This document shows positions 32,914-41,354 of a DNA stretch of 49,716 nucleotides, piece by piece (positions within the stretch are counted from its first letter, which is position 1; every line of letters begins with the position of its first letter). The translations under genes were made by a program, and so were the position numbers. Source of the DNA: Pseudomonas nabeulensis (GTDB lineage Bacteria > Pseudomonadota > Gammaproteobacteria > Pseudomonadales > Pseudomonadaceae). The notes beneath the pieces are model-generated. The model was not told where the DNA came from. It worked only from the letters and a program-made list of their open reading frames with translations, and searched no databases. Location: the NCBI RefSeq assembly GCF_004682045.1, contig NZ_QUZT01000051.1, positions 1 to 49,716 on the forward strand, read 5' to 3'.

Positions 32914-34191
32914 TCAAGGAATCAGCGAATACACCACCGCCGTAATTGCTACCAGGCCGACCGCCGTCACGAACACATTGGACGCCTGCCCACGGTACTT
33001 GGCCATGGCCGGCACCTTGCGAATCGCGTACATCGGCATCAGGAACAGGATCGACGCAATCACCGGGCCGCCCAGGGCTTCGATCATGCCGAGGATGCTA
33101 GGGTTCAGCGTGGCAACGATCCAGCACACCACCAACATGAACGCAGCGGTAAGGCGATCCAGGGTCTTCGGTGCCGGGCGGCGACCGGTCTTGACCACCA
33201 GGCCTTTGAGGCCTTCGCTGGCGCCGATGTAGTGGCCCAGGAACGACTTGGCAATCGCCACGAATGCAATCAACGGCGCGGCAAAGGCGATGGTCGGGTT
33301 GTCGAAGTGGTTGGCCAGGTACGACAGGATCGACAGGTTTTGCGCCTTCGCTTCGGCCAGTTGTGCCGGCGACAGGGTCAACACGCAACTGAACACGAAG
33401 AATAGCACCATCACCACCATCAGCAGGTGCGCGCGGGACAGGATCTGCGAGCTGCGCTCATCAGCGTGCGCGCCGTACTGGCGCTTCTGGTCAACGGCAA
33501 AGGCCGAGATAATCGGCGAATGGTTGAACGAGAACACCATCACCGGAATGGCCAGCCACAGGGTGCTGAGCAACGCAGACGGTGCAGGCACCTCACTGGC
33601 GGTGCTGAGGATGCCGCCGGTCCAATGCGGGATCAGGTACACGGCCAGGAACAGCAAGGCGACGATAAACGGGTACACCATCAGGCTCATGGCCTTGACG
33701 ATCACCTGCTCACCGCAACGCACCACCGCCAGAAGGCCGAGAATCAGCACAAACGCCAGGATCGCCCGTGGCGGCGGCAGGATGTGCAGCTGGTGTTCCA
33801 TAAAGCTGCTGACGGTGTTGGTCAGGGCCACGCTGTAGATCAGCAGGATCGGGAAGATCGCGAAGAAGTACAGCAAGGTGATCAGCGCACCGGCCTTGAT
33901 GCCGAAGTGTTCTTCGACCACATCGGTGATATCGGAACCTTCACGACCGGAAAGCACAAAGCGGGTCAGGCCACGGTGCGCGAAGAACGTCATCGGGAAG
34001 GCCAGCAGTGCCAGGATCAGCAGCGGCCAGAAGCCCCCCAGGCCTGCGTTGATCGGCAGGAACAAAGTACCGGCGCCGATAGCGGTGCCAAACAGGCCAA
34101 GCATCCAGGTGGTGTCCTGGCGGCTCCAGCTTGTGAGAGTTGCAGGTGTCGTTGCATAGCGCTCATCGACGCTATTGGCCTGATCATTCAT
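32914..34191 (-). CDS. HAAAP-family amino-acid (serine/threonine) transporter
   Basis: A 425-residue inner-membrane protein with about eleven hydrophobic segments, of the hydroxy/aromatic amino acid permease family (SdaC/TdcC/YhjV-like). Seen: MLGLFGTAIGAGTLFLPINAGLGG, here noted as TAIGAGTLFLPI, and FFAHRGLTRFVLSG; both are family hallmarks. It imports serine or threonine with protons or sodium; which one is not shown. The ATG at 34191 has GGAG ten bases before it. Its upstream region contains a GC hairpin (34248-34271), and a threonine-rich leader ORF begins divergently at 34388. Confidence 0.85.
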   Translation of the reverse strand: MNDQANSVDERYATTPATLTSWSRQDTTWMLGLFGTAIGAGTLFLPINAGLGGFWPLLILALLAFPMTFFAHRGLTRFVLSGREGSDITDVVEEHFGIKAGALITLLYFFAIFPILLIYSVALTNTVSSFMEHQLHILPPPRAILAFVLILGLLAVVRCGEQVIVKAMSLMVYPFIVALLFLAVYLIPHWTGGILSTASEVPAPSALLSTLWLAIPVMVFSFNHSPIISAFAVDQKRQYGAHADERSSQILSRAHLLMVVMVLFFVFSCVLTLSPAQLAEAKAQNLSILSYLANHFDNPTIAFAAPLIAFVAIAKSFLGHYIGASEGLKGLVVKTGRRPAPKTLDRLTAAFMLVVCWIVATLNPSILGMIEALGGPVIASILFLMPMYAIRKVPAMAKYRGQASNVFVTAVGLVAITAVVYSLIP

Positions 34192-34247
34192 CCGGTGGGA
34201 TCTCCGCATTTACACGGCCAGGACGAGTCAGAAATACCTGACAGGCA

Positions 34248-34271
34248 GCGCCCCAGCCATAGAAGGGGCGC
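34248..34271. promoter_or_regulatory. GC hairpin upstream of the transporter gene
   Basis: GCGCCCC (34248-34254) pairs with GGGGCGC (34265-34271) around a ten-base loop. No T-run follows on either strand, so it is not a terminator; role unknown. Confidence 0.4.
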
Positions 34272-34351
34272 GATTGTCCGGGATTCTTGTGCATAAGCAA
34301 AGACTTAGCTGAGGAACGGTGATTGTCTTACCGAAATATCGGAAACATTGG

Positions 34352-34381
34352 TTGACAGTTTGGCGGCGCTTTTTGCACTAT
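34352..34381 (+). promoter_or_regulatory. Promoter for the threonine-rich leader ORF
   Basis: A consensus -35 TTGACA (34352-34357) is followed after 18 bases by CACTAT (34376-34381). Start would fall at about 34388, the A of the leader ATG, so the message may be leaderless. CCGA-N4-TCGG (34331-34342) lies just upstream as a possible operator. Confidence 0.5.
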
Positions 34382-34387
34382 CCAGGC

Positions 34388-34474
34388 ATGAATAGTGCCC
34401 AGCGAAACCTCACCCGTACCACCACCACGACCGCTTCCGGCGGGCCGTGCGGTGGCTGTGGGTGCCTGAGCTAA
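34388..34474 (+). CDS. 28-codon threonine-rich leader peptide, candidate attenuator ORF
   Basis: A 28-residue ORF reading MNSAQRNLTRTTTTTASGG, then PCGGCGCLS. Six of the seven codons 9-15 encode threonine, with one arginine, and three cysteines lie near the end. It is followed 20 bases later by a strong terminator and then by the isochorismatase-like gene. No ribosome binding site precedes the ATG, but a promoter is placed to start transcription at the ATG itself. GGCGGGCC (34439-34446) can pair with the 5' arm of the terminator with one bulge, giving an alternative antiterminator. I do not know a described leader like it. Confidence 0.55.
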   Translation: MNSAQRNLTRTTTTTASGGPCGGCGCLS

Positions 34475-34494
34475 ACACCTGACAGATTCACCCC

Positions 34495-34528
34495 AAGGCC
34501 CCGCCAGCAATGGACGGGGCCTTTTTAT
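34495..34528 (+). terminator. Terminator after the leader ORF
   Basis: AAGGCCCCG (34495-34503) pairs with CGGGGCCTT (34515-34523), followed by a T-rich tract (34522-34528). It lies between the leader ORF and the isochorismatase-like gene, the layout of a transcription attenuator. Confidence 0.9.
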
Positions 34529-34563
34529 TGCGCCGCCATCTGGTCACCACAAGGAGTAACACC

Positions 34564-35097
34564 ATGGCTGATGCCCTGCTGATCATCGATATGCAAACTG
34601 GCCTGTACGATGGCCCGGAAAAGCCCTACGAGCGGGAGCGCGTGTTGGGAACCATCAATCAGTTGATCCTGCGCGCCCGCACTGCCAACGCCCCCATTTT
34701 CGTCGCCCGTCACACGGGGCCGGCGGGCTCGCCGATTGCAGCGGGAAGTCCGCTCTGGCAGGTATGGCACGAATTGGATATCGATGAGTCCCGCGACCAC
34801 CTGTTCAACAAGACCCGCCCCAGTTGCTTCCTGGGCACCGATCTCGAACAACAACTGAAAGCCGCACAGGTGAATGAACTGGTGATCGTTGGGATGAAAA
34901 CCCAGTTCTGCATCGACACCACTTGCCGTGTGGCGGTGGAACTGGGGTTTTCGGTGGTGCTGCCGGAGGATGGGCATACTTGTATGGATACCCCCGCTCT
35001 GCCGGCCAAAGCGGTCATCGAGCACCACAACGCCACGTTGGCGGGGGCGTTTGTGAAGAAAGTGAAAGCAGCAGACGTCTGGAACTTAGGCAACTAA
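34564..35097 (+). CDS. Isochorismatase-like cysteine hydrolase
   Basis: A 177-residue cysteine hydrolase of the isochorismatase superfamily. Seen: catalytic Asp in LLIIDMQTGLYDG, Lys in FNKTRPSCF, and Cys in VGMKTQFCIDTTCR. Members include nicotinamidase, N-carbamoylsarcosine amidase and unassigned amidases; the substrate is unknown. AAGGAG stands before the ATG. A terminator and threonine-rich ORF directly upstream suggest control by attenuation. Its stop overlaps the convergent immunity-like gene by four bases. Confidence 0.87.
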   Translation: MADALLIIDMQTGLYDGPEKPYERERVLGTINQLILRARTANAPIFVARHTGPAGSPIAAGSPLWQVWHELDIDESRDHLFNKTRPSCFLGTDLEQQLKAAQVNELVIVGMKTQFCIDTTCRVAVELGFSVVLPEDGHTCMDTPALPAKAVIEHHNATLAGAFVKKVKAADVWNLGN

Positions 35098-35426
35098 ACG
35101 GCTGAAGTCCCCTGACTGGAATTGCGCAATTCGCCTTTAATAGCGTTCTGCGCAATATCCAACTTTTCAATTAGCTCTGCGGTCTCGTGAGCGGTCAAGA
35201 CGACAACCGGGCGGTCCCAATCGTAGTTCTTGATGACATTTATCCGGAAGTCTCCGGCTGGATCGAACTCTGGGTACCAGCCTACGTCCAGTAGAAAGCC
35301 CCCCGCGAATTCGACCTGGAGCATATCTTCTTTCAGCAGGTCGGTTTGCTTGGCCACTGCCATATCCTGAAGAAGCGACAGATCGTCATGGGTGACCGTG
35401 CCACCGGTAAAGGTGAGTGGGATCAA
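35094..35426 (-). CDS. Small hypothetical protein, possible immunity protein
   Basis: A 110-residue acidic protein I do not recognise. It starts with TTG, preceded by AGGAG nine bases upstream, and this TTG overlaps the TGA of the toxin-tip-like gene (TTGA). The sequence shows an alpha/beta pattern (LQVEFAGGFLLDVGW, then VVVLTAHETAELIEKLDIAQNA). A small acidic protein coupled directly after a C-terminal toxin-like fragment is the arrangement of an immunity gene, but this is inference from context. Confidence 0.5.
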   Translation of the reverse strand: MIPLTFTGGTVTHDDLSLLQDMAVAKQTDLLKEDMLQVEFAGGFLLDVGWYPEFDPAGDFRINVIKNYDWDRPVVVLTAHETAELIEKLDIAQNAIKGELRNSSQGTSAV

Positions 35427-35806
35427 TTTGTTAATCTCCTGAATTCCTGTTCAGAAATGGGATGACCATGGATAGCGCCACCGCTGAGTTCGACCCGAAC
35501 CCAGCGACTGAGCTTGCCCTGGCAGGCGCCGATGCAATGCGGATGTGCCATCACTTTCCAAGGCTTTCCGTTCGTCGTCGGTATTCCGTTTTTATAGGCC
35601 TCTCTCTCGAGCATTTCAATAGCAATGCCTGGCCGGTACTTGGCCGGGCCGACGAGCGTGCTGGCGATAACCGTTCGCCAGGGGACAAGCGTTGAGGGGC
35701 AGTGTTTATATCCATATGGGGTCCATTCAATTTCTTCGGGTGTGGCAGGAACAAGCATCCATGTCGTCTCTGCAGGAGGGAGAGACGCCAAAGTCTGGCC
35801 CAACAA
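35423..35806 (-). CDS. Orphan polymorphic-toxin-tip-like fragment
   Basis: A 127-residue frame with no ATG start. TTG at 35806 is the nominal start, but the frame is open to a stop at 35846. The sequence has a linker-like N-terminus (LPPAETTWMLVPATPEEIEW) and a compact C-terminal part with GKPWKVMAHPHCIGAC, LSRWVRVELSGGAIHGHPIS. The HGHPI ending and a small gene overlapping downstream resemble C-terminal toxin domains of polymorphic toxins with their immunity gene. No delivery domain is present, so it looks like a displaced tip or remnant. Function not proven. Confidence 0.4.
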   Translation of the reverse strand: MLGQTLASLPPAETTWMLVPATPEEIEWTPYGYKHCPSTLVPWRTVIASTLVGPAKYRPGIAIEMLEREAYKNGIPTTNGKPWKVMAHPHCIGACQGKLSRWVRVELSGGAIHGHPISEQEFRRLTN

Positions 35807-35939
35807 ATTGGCTGTGGACGAACGGGCTATGAATTCAGAATGAACTTACGCAAGAAGAAAATTTTCTCCCTCAACAAAACGCGCCGTCTTACAAATCCCG
35901 CATACTGATTGCCTCTAACCCACAAGGAAGAGCCTTCCG

Positions 35940-36893
35940 ATGTCCACCACTGTCCTGGTCCTGGTTGAAACCATCAACGAATACCTGCAAATCATCGAGA
36001 GCAATGACTTTCATGTGATTCTGGCGCCGACACCGGCCGAGCGCGCCCAGGCCATCAAGACTCACGGCGGGCAGATCAAGGCCGTGCTCACCCGTGGTCC
36101 GCTGGGGTTATATGCAGAAGAAATCGCCGCGCTGCCGTTGCTGGAGATCATCTGCGTGATCGGCGCAGGCTATGAACATGTGGATCTGCAAGCCGCCAGC
36201 AACCGGGGGATCGTGGTCACCAACGGGGCCGGGGTGAATGCCCCGTCGGTGGCGGACCACGCCATGGCGTTGTTACTGTCTTTGGCGCGCGGGATTCCTC
36301 AGACCGACGCAGCGGTGCGCCGTAGCGAATGGCCCAAGGTCATGCGCCCTTCCCTCGGCGGCAAGCAACTGGGCATCCTCGGCCTGGGTGCCGTGGGCCT
36401 GGAGATCGCCAGGCGCGCCTCCCTGGGTTTTGGCATGGAGGTGAGCTATCACAACCGTCAGCCGCGCGACGATGTGGATTACACCTACTGCGCCACGGCG
36501 GTGGAACTGGCGCGCACTTCGGACTTCCTGATCCTCGCCACGCCCGGCGGTGCCAGCACCCGTCACTTGATTGATCGCCATGCGCTGGATGCGCTGGGGC
36601 CGAACGGCTTCCTGGTGAATATTGGTCGCGGCAGTGTGGTGGTCACCGCCGACTTGGTGGCTGCCCTCGAGCAACGCCGCATCGGTGGCGCGGCACTGGA
36701 TGTGTTCGACGACGAACCCAACGTCCCGGACGCACTCAAGAAACTCAGCAATACCGTACTCACCTCCCACGTCGCCGGCCTGTCGCCGGAAGCCGCCCAC
36801 GACACCGTGCAACGCGTCGCCGACAACCTGGTGGAATACTTTGCCGGTCGCCCGGTCCTCACGCCGGTTGCGTTACCCCCGCCCGAAAAATGA
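35940..36893 (+). CDS. D-2-hydroxyacid dehydrogenase
   Basis: A 317-residue NAD(P)-dependent D-2-hydroxyacid dehydrogenase, GhrB/hydroxypyruvate-reductase-like. Seen: GLGAVGLEIARR cofactor motif, catalytic Arg in NIGRGSVV, Glu in DDEPNVP and His in TSHVAGLSPEA. It reduces glyoxylate, hydroxypyruvate or other 2-ketoacids; the substrate is not clear. Upstream 35847-35939 is A+T-richer than its surroundings and holds only the ribosome binding site ACAAGGAAGAG. Confidence 0.88.
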   Translation: MSTTVLVLVETINEYLQIIESNDFHVILAPTPAERAQAIKTHGGQIKAVLTRGPLGLYAEEIAALPLLEIICVIGAGYEHVDLQAASNRGIVVTNGAGVNAPSVADHAMALLLSLARGIPQTDAAVRRSEWPKVMRPSLGGKQLGILGLGAVGLEIARRASLGFGMEVSYHNRQPRDDVDYTYCATAVELARTSDFLILATPGGASTRHLIDRHALDALGPNGFLVNIGRGSVVVTADLVAALEQRRIGGAALDVFDDEPNVPDALKKLSNTVLTSHVAGLSPEAAHDTVQRVADNLVEYFAGRPVLTPVALPPPEK

Positions 36894-37022
36894 CCGATCA
36901 GGCACGCTGATCATCATCCAACACGCTAACCTATTAAGCCGCCCCGACCTTGTCGCTGGGCGGTTATGCGCATTAGATTAGGAAATAGTCCAAGGCCTCT
37001 AGAATAAGCAGAAGGGATAAGC

Positions 37023-38090
37023 ATGGCGCTGAACGACCAATCGACCCAGATTCGCCCCGGCGAAGAACTTGATGCCCGCCTGATCGATCCCTACCTCAAG
37101 GCCCATATCCCCGGCCTGACTGGCACGCCGGCCATCAGCCAATTCCCCGGCGGTGCGTCGAACCTGACCTACTTGCTGGAATACCCCGGGCAGGAATTTG
37201 TCCTGCGCCGTCCGCCGTTCGGCCACAAGGCCAAGTCCGCCCATGACATGGGCCGCGAATTTCGCATTCTCAATCAGTTGAAAGATGGCTTCCCGTATTG
37301 CCCCAAGGCTTATGTGCACTGCACCGATGAGTCGGTGATCGGCGCCGAGTTCTATGTGATGGAGCGGGTCAACGGCATTATCCTGCGCTCCGACCTGCCC
37401 GCCGAACTGGGCCTGGATTCAAATAAAACCGAGGCACTGTGCAAAAGCTTCATCGACAAGTTCGTCGAACTGCATCAAGTGGATTACACCGCCTGCGGCC
37501 TGGCCGACCTGGGCAAGCCTGAAGGCTATGTAGAACGCCAGATTCGAGGCTGGAGTGACCGCTACGAAAAAGCCCTGACCCCCGATGCCCCCCGCTGGGA
37601 AGCGGTGCGCGCCTGGCTCAACGACAAGATGCCCGCCGACCACCCTACCTCGAGCATCGTGCACAACGACTACCGCTTCGATAACGTGATTCTCGACCCA
37701 CATAACCCGATGCAGATCATCGGCGTGCTGGACTGGGAACTCACCACCCTCGGCGACCCGTTGATGGACCTGGGCAACACCCTCGCCTACTGGATCGAAG
37801 CGGCCGACCCTGCGCCAGTGCAACTGATGCGCCGCCAGCCCAGCAACGCCCCCGGCATGCTCACCCGCCGCCAGTTCGTCGATTACTACGCCGAACGCTC
37901 GGGCATCCGCATCGACAACTTCGACTTCTACTACACCTACGGCCTGTTCCGCCTGGCCGGCATCGTGCAGCAAATCTACTACCGCTTCTTCCACGGCCAG
38001 ACCCAGGACAAACGCTTTGCACAGTTCATCCACATGAACGCGCTGCTGGAGCAGATGAGCCTGAATGTCATCAGCAAATCCTCCCTTTAA
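37023..38090 (+). CDS. Phosphotransferase-family protein (ACAD10/11-type APH fold)
   Basis: A 355-residue protein with the aminoglycoside-phosphotransferase fold. Seen: nucleotide loop region FPGGASNLTYLL, catalytic SIVHNDYRFDNVILDP and metal-binding LDWELTTLGDPLMDL. Homologues are the kinase parts of ACAD10/11 and occur beside acyl-CoA dehydrogenases and SDRs, where they phosphorylate hydroxyacyl-type substrates. A drug-resistance role is unlikely. It is followed ten bases later by an SDR gene, probably one operon. Confidence 0.85.
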   Translation: MALNDQSTQIRPGEELDARLIDPYLKAHIPGLTGTPAISQFPGGASNLTYLLEYPGQEFVLRRPPFGHKAKSAHDMGREFRILNQLKDGFPYCPKAYVHCTDESVIGAEFYVMERVNGIILRSDLPAELGLDSNKTEALCKSFIDKFVELHQVDYTACGLADLGKPEGYVERQIRGWSDRYEKALTPDAPRWEAVRAWLNDKMPADHPTSSIVHNDYRFDNVILDPHNPMQIIGVLDWELTTLGDPLMDLGNTLAYWIEAADPAPVQLMRRQPSNAPGMLTRRQFVDYYAERSGIRIDNFDFYYTYGLFRLAGIVQQIYYRFFHGQTQDKRFAQFIHMNALLEQMSLNVISKSSL

Positions 38091-38099
38091 GGAACCGCT

Positions 38100-38867
38100 A
38101 TGTCCAAGACCAACCTGTTCGACCTCGACGGCAAGATTGCGTTTGTGTCCGGCGCCAGCCGTGGCATCGGTGAGGCCATCGCCAAGTTGCTGGCCCAGCA
38201 AGGCGCCCATGTCATCGTGTCCAGCCGCAAGCTCGATGGCTGCCAGCACGTTGCCGACGCGATCATCGCCGCCGGTGGCAAGGCCACGGCCATCGCCTGC
38301 CATATCGGTGAAATGGAGCAGATCACCCAAGTGTTTGCCGGGATTCGTGAACAGTTCGGCCGCCTGGATATCCTGGTCAACAACGCCGCCACCAACCCGC
38401 AGTTCTGCAACGTACTGGACACCGACCTCGGTGCCTTCCAGAAGACCGTAGACGTGAACATTCGCGGCTACTTCTTCATGTCGGTCGAAGCCGGCAAGCT
38501 GATGCGCGAGAACGGCGGCGGCAGCATCATCAACGTGGCGTCGATCAACGGGATTTCCCCCGGTGTGTTCCAGGGCATCTACTCGGTGACCAAGGCCGCG
38601 GTGATCAACATGACCAAGGTGTTCGCCAAGGAATGCGCTGCCTTCGGTATTCGTTGCAACGCCTTGCTGCCGGGCTTGACCGACACCAAGTTCGCCTCGG
38701 CGCTGGTGAAAAATGATTCGATCCTGAAAATGGCCCTGGCCCAGATTCCGCTCAAGCGTGTAGCGGACCCGAGCGAGATGGCCGGAGCGGTGTTGTTCCT
38801 GGCCAGTGATGCGTCGAGTTACACCACTGGCGTGTCGCTGAATGTGGACGGTGGTTTCCTCTCCTGA
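38100..38867 (+). CDS. SDR-family oxidoreductase
   Basis: A 255-residue short-chain dehydrogenase/reductase. Seen: VSGASRGIGEAIA cofactor motif, NNAAT, catalytic Ser in INVASING and Tyr-x3-Lys in IYSVTKAAVINM, and SSYTTGVSLNVDGG at the end. Probably acts with the phosphotransferase upstream on a hydroxylated acyl-CoA or related compound. Stop lies directly against the 3' end of the convergent AhpD-like gene. Confidence 0.88.
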   Translation: MSKTNLFDLDGKIAFVSGASRGIGEAIAKLLAQQGAHVIVSSRKLDGCQHVADAIIAAGGKATAIACHIGEMEQITQVFAGIREQFGRLDILVNNAATNPQFCNVLDTDLGAFQKTVDVNIRGYFFMSVEAGKLMRENGGGSIINVASINGISPGVFQGIYSVTKAAVINMTKVFAKECAAFGIRCNALLPGLTDTKFASALVKNDSILKMALAQIPLKRVADPSEMAGAVLFLASDASSYTTGVSLNVDGGFLS

Positions 38868-39311
38868 TCACAGGTTCGGCGGTTGTTGACGAAAACTCAC
38901 CGCCAGGCGGTTCCAGCCACTGATGCTGGATACCGCCATGGTCAGGTCCACCAATTCCTGCTCGCTGAACTCGGCGCGTACGGTCGCAAACAGTTCATCC
39001 GAAACACTTGAGGTTGGCAGCATCGCCACCGACTCGCTCCACGCCAACGCAGCCCTCTCTCGCGTCGTGAAAAAAGGCGAGTCGCGCCATACGCACAACG
39101 CAAACAGGCGCCGCTCGGATTCTCCGGCCTGGCGCGCAGCCATTGAGTGCATATCCGTACAAAACCCGCAGTGGTTGAGTTGCGACACGCGAATCTTGAT
39201 CAGTTCCAGCAACGGCTTTTCGATAGACAGCCCGAAGGTATTGGCTTCCAGCATCAGCATGCCCTTGAGTGCTTGCGGCGAGGCAGTGTAGTAATCCAGG
39301 CGGGGTTCCAT
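38868..39311 (-). CDS. Carboxymuconolactone decarboxylase/AhpD-like protein
   Basis: A 147-residue protein of the CMD/AhpD family. Seen: the redox motif Cys-x-x-Cys in LNHCGFCTDMHS, with a nearby His, as in AhpD-type peroxidase partners. It likely reduces peroxides or reactive species. The ATG at 39311 agrees with the usual MEPRLDYY-like start; an upstream ATG at 39335 is possible. Transcribed divergently from the MocR regulator at 39458. Confidence 0.85.
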   Translation of the reverse strand: MEPRLDYYTASPQALKGMLMLEANTFGLSIEKPLLELIKIRVSQLNHCGFCTDMHSMAARQAGESERRLFALCVWRDSPFFTTRERAALAWSESVAMLPTSSVSDELFATVRAEFSEQELVDLTMAVSSISGWNRLAVSFRQQPPNL

Positions 39312-39457
39312 GGGACGTTTCTCTAGAAATGACACCCCAGACTAGAACCCAAGAGGCCTGAGCCCTATAGCCAATCTGTCGGTTTATGCACAGACCATTT
39401 TGAGCCTGTAACGCGAGCGCGTAACCTTGGCGCAGATCGAATGCTTCGGGATGAAAC

Positions 39458-40891
39458 ATGGAACTGCACGTGGTGATCAACGGCCGCAAAGACCTGGCTG
39501 AACAGCTATACCAGCAGTTGCACGAAGCCATCGGCTCCGGGCGCCTGGCCGCCGGAGCGCAACTGCCGCCCAGCCGCTTGCTCGCCGAGCAATTGGGTGT
39601 GTCACGCAAGACCGTGTCCGACACCTACGCCACCCTGACCTACGAAGGGCTGTTGGTGGGAAAGACCGGCCGGGGCACCTTCGTCAATGCCCGCGCACTG
39701 CAGCCCGCACGCCAGCATACCGCCACCGGCCTGGCCTGCGCCGCCAGCCTGGCGCAATGGGAGGCGCTGCCCTCCCCCATGCGTCATCCCACACGCGACA
39801 GTACCCTGCGTTACGAATTTATCGGCGGCGCAACCAGCCGCAATCAATTCCCCGCCGATGAGTGGCGCCGCTGCACCCAGGACGCGTTGCGGCGCATCGC
39901 CCAGAACAGCGGTTTCTACAGCCAACCCGAAGGGTTGCCGGCACTGCGCAGTGCCATTGCCGGGCATATCGCCTTTTCGCGCGGGGTCAACTGCCGCGAC
40001 AGCGACATCGTGGTTACCAATGGCGCGCAGCAGGCGCTGGACCTGATCGCCCGCGTAGTGTTGGAACCGGGGTGCATCGTCGCCATGGAAGATCCCGGCT
40101 ACAGCCCCGCTCGCCAGTTGTTCATGGCAATGGGCGCTAATGTGGCCAGCGTGCCGGTGGACGAGCAAGGTATCCAGGTCGAACGAATTCCCGACGGCAC
40201 ACGGCTGATCTACGTCACGCCCTCGCACCAGTTCCCCCTGGGCATGCCCATGAGCCTGCCGCGCCGCGAAGCCCTGCTGGCCCGGGCTTTTCAGCTCGGC
40301 GCGATCATCATCGAAGACGATTACGACAGCGAATTCCGCTACGAGGGCCGTCCTACCGACTCCCTGCAAAGCATGGACACCCGAGGCGTGGTGACCTATG
40401 TCGGCACCTTCTCGAAAACCTTGCTGCCCGAGCTGCGCCTGGGCTACGTGGTGCTGCCGCCGGCAATTTACGGCGCGGTGCTCAAGGCCAAACAATTAAC
40501 TGACCAGCACAGCTCTACCTTGCCGCAATGGGCGCTGGCCAAGTTCATCAGCGAGGGTTACCTGCTCAAGCACATCCGCCGCTGCCACACGGTGTACGCC
40601 GGGCGCCGCGAGCGCATCCTGCAACGCCTGGCGGGGGACTTGTCGCCGTGGTTCGAAGCGGTGCCCACTGTGGCAGGCTTTCATATGGCGGCGTTGTGCA
40701 AGGTGCCTGTGAATATACCGTTGCTGATCGAACTGGCAGGTCGGGTCGAGGTGGGTTTATACCCGCTGTCGGTGTTCTTTCATGACGCTCCCGTACGGCC
40801 CGGCCTGATTGTTGGATTTGGCGCCATCGAGACGTTGGACATCGACCCGGCGCTGGACAAGGTACGCGACATTCTCCAGCAGATTGGCTAG
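39458..40891 (+). CDS. MocR/PdxR-type GntR regulator with aminotransferase domain
   Basis: A 477-residue MocR-family regulator: winged helix at about residues 10-77 (LPPSRLLAEQLGVSRKTVSD), aminotransferase domain with PLP Lys320 in GTFSKTLLPELRLGY and Asp288 in IIEDDYDSEFRY. It probably regulates the divergent AhpD-like gene, a pairing I associate with this family. No clear autoregulatory repeat was found. GGGATGAAAC precedes the start. Confidence 0.88.
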   Translation: MELHVVINGRKDLAEQLYQQLHEAIGSGRLAAGAQLPPSRLLAEQLGVSRKTVSDTYATLTYEGLLVGKTGRGTFVNARALQPARQHTATGLACAASLAQWEALPSPMRHPTRDSTLRYEFIGGATSRNQFPADEWRRCTQDALRRIAQNSGFYSQPEGLPALRSAIAGHIAFSRGVNCRDSDIVVTNGAQQALDLIARVVLEPGCIVAMEDPGYSPARQLFMAMGANVASVPVDEQGIQVERIPDGTRLIYVTPSHQFPLGMPMSLPRREALLARAFQLGAIIIEDDYDSEFRYEGRPTDSLQSMDTRGVVTYVGTFSKTLLPELRLGYVVLPPAIYGAVLKAKQLTDQHSSTLPQWALAKFISEGYLLKHIRRCHTVYAGRRERILQRLAGDLSPWFEAVPTVAGFHMAALCKVPVNIPLLIELAGRVEVGLYPLSVFFHDAPVRPGLIVGFGAIETLDIDPALDKVRDILQQIG

Positions 40892-40976
40892 CGGATTTTT
40901 CGTTGGATTGGTCGTTGGACCTGTCATCAAGAGGCTCTAGCCTATGCGCTGACATCCGACTCAGGAGACCAACGTT

Positions 40977-41258
40977 ATGCCAGCCCGTGCCTTCAATACT
41001 GTCATTGTCCGCGCCGCCGCCGGACGCTCTGCAGAACTCGGCGAGCGCCTGCAGCAAATCGCCCAATGCGTGCGCAGCACACCGGGTTGCCTGAGCTATG
41101 CCGTGCAACGCGATGCCCTGGACACCGATGTGTGGACGGTCAGCGGTCAATGGGTCGGGGCCGAGCAACTCAACGAACACTTCACGTTGCCGGCCCTGCA
41201 AGGCTTTATCGAGTTGACCAGCCAGCACTTGGCACGTGGGCTGGACTTCGACCACTGA
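40977..41258 (+). CDS. ABM-domain monooxygenase-like protein
   Basis: A 93-residue protein with the antibiotic biosynthesis monooxygenase dimeric alpha/beta-barrel pattern: FNTVIVRAAAGRSAELGERL, TPGCLSYAVQRD and WTVSGQWVGAEQLNEHFTLP. Such proteins oxidise quinones or act as small catabolic monooxygenases; the substrate is unknown. TCAGGAGA precedes the ATG. Confidence 0.8.
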   Translation: MPARAFNTVIVRAAAGRSAELGERLQQIAQCVRSTPGCLSYAVQRDALDTDVWTVSGQWVGAEQLNEHFTLPALQGFIELTSQHLARGLDFDH

Positions 41259-41354
41259 GGCATTGGTCTCCTGGTGTTCACCGGGATTGGATATTGGTCA
41301 GCCCAGCACTGCGGCGTAGGGTGAAGGGGTCTTGAACTACTCGGAAATCTCGCC

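Noticed and set aside
34328..34510. A 60-codon frame on the minus strand over the leader ORF
   Set aside because: No ribosome binding site, runs through the terminator hairpin, and has no recognisable features.
37023..38090. Aminoglycoside resistance kinase
   Set aside because: Sequence type and the SDR neighbour fit the ACAD10/11-like metabolic kinases.
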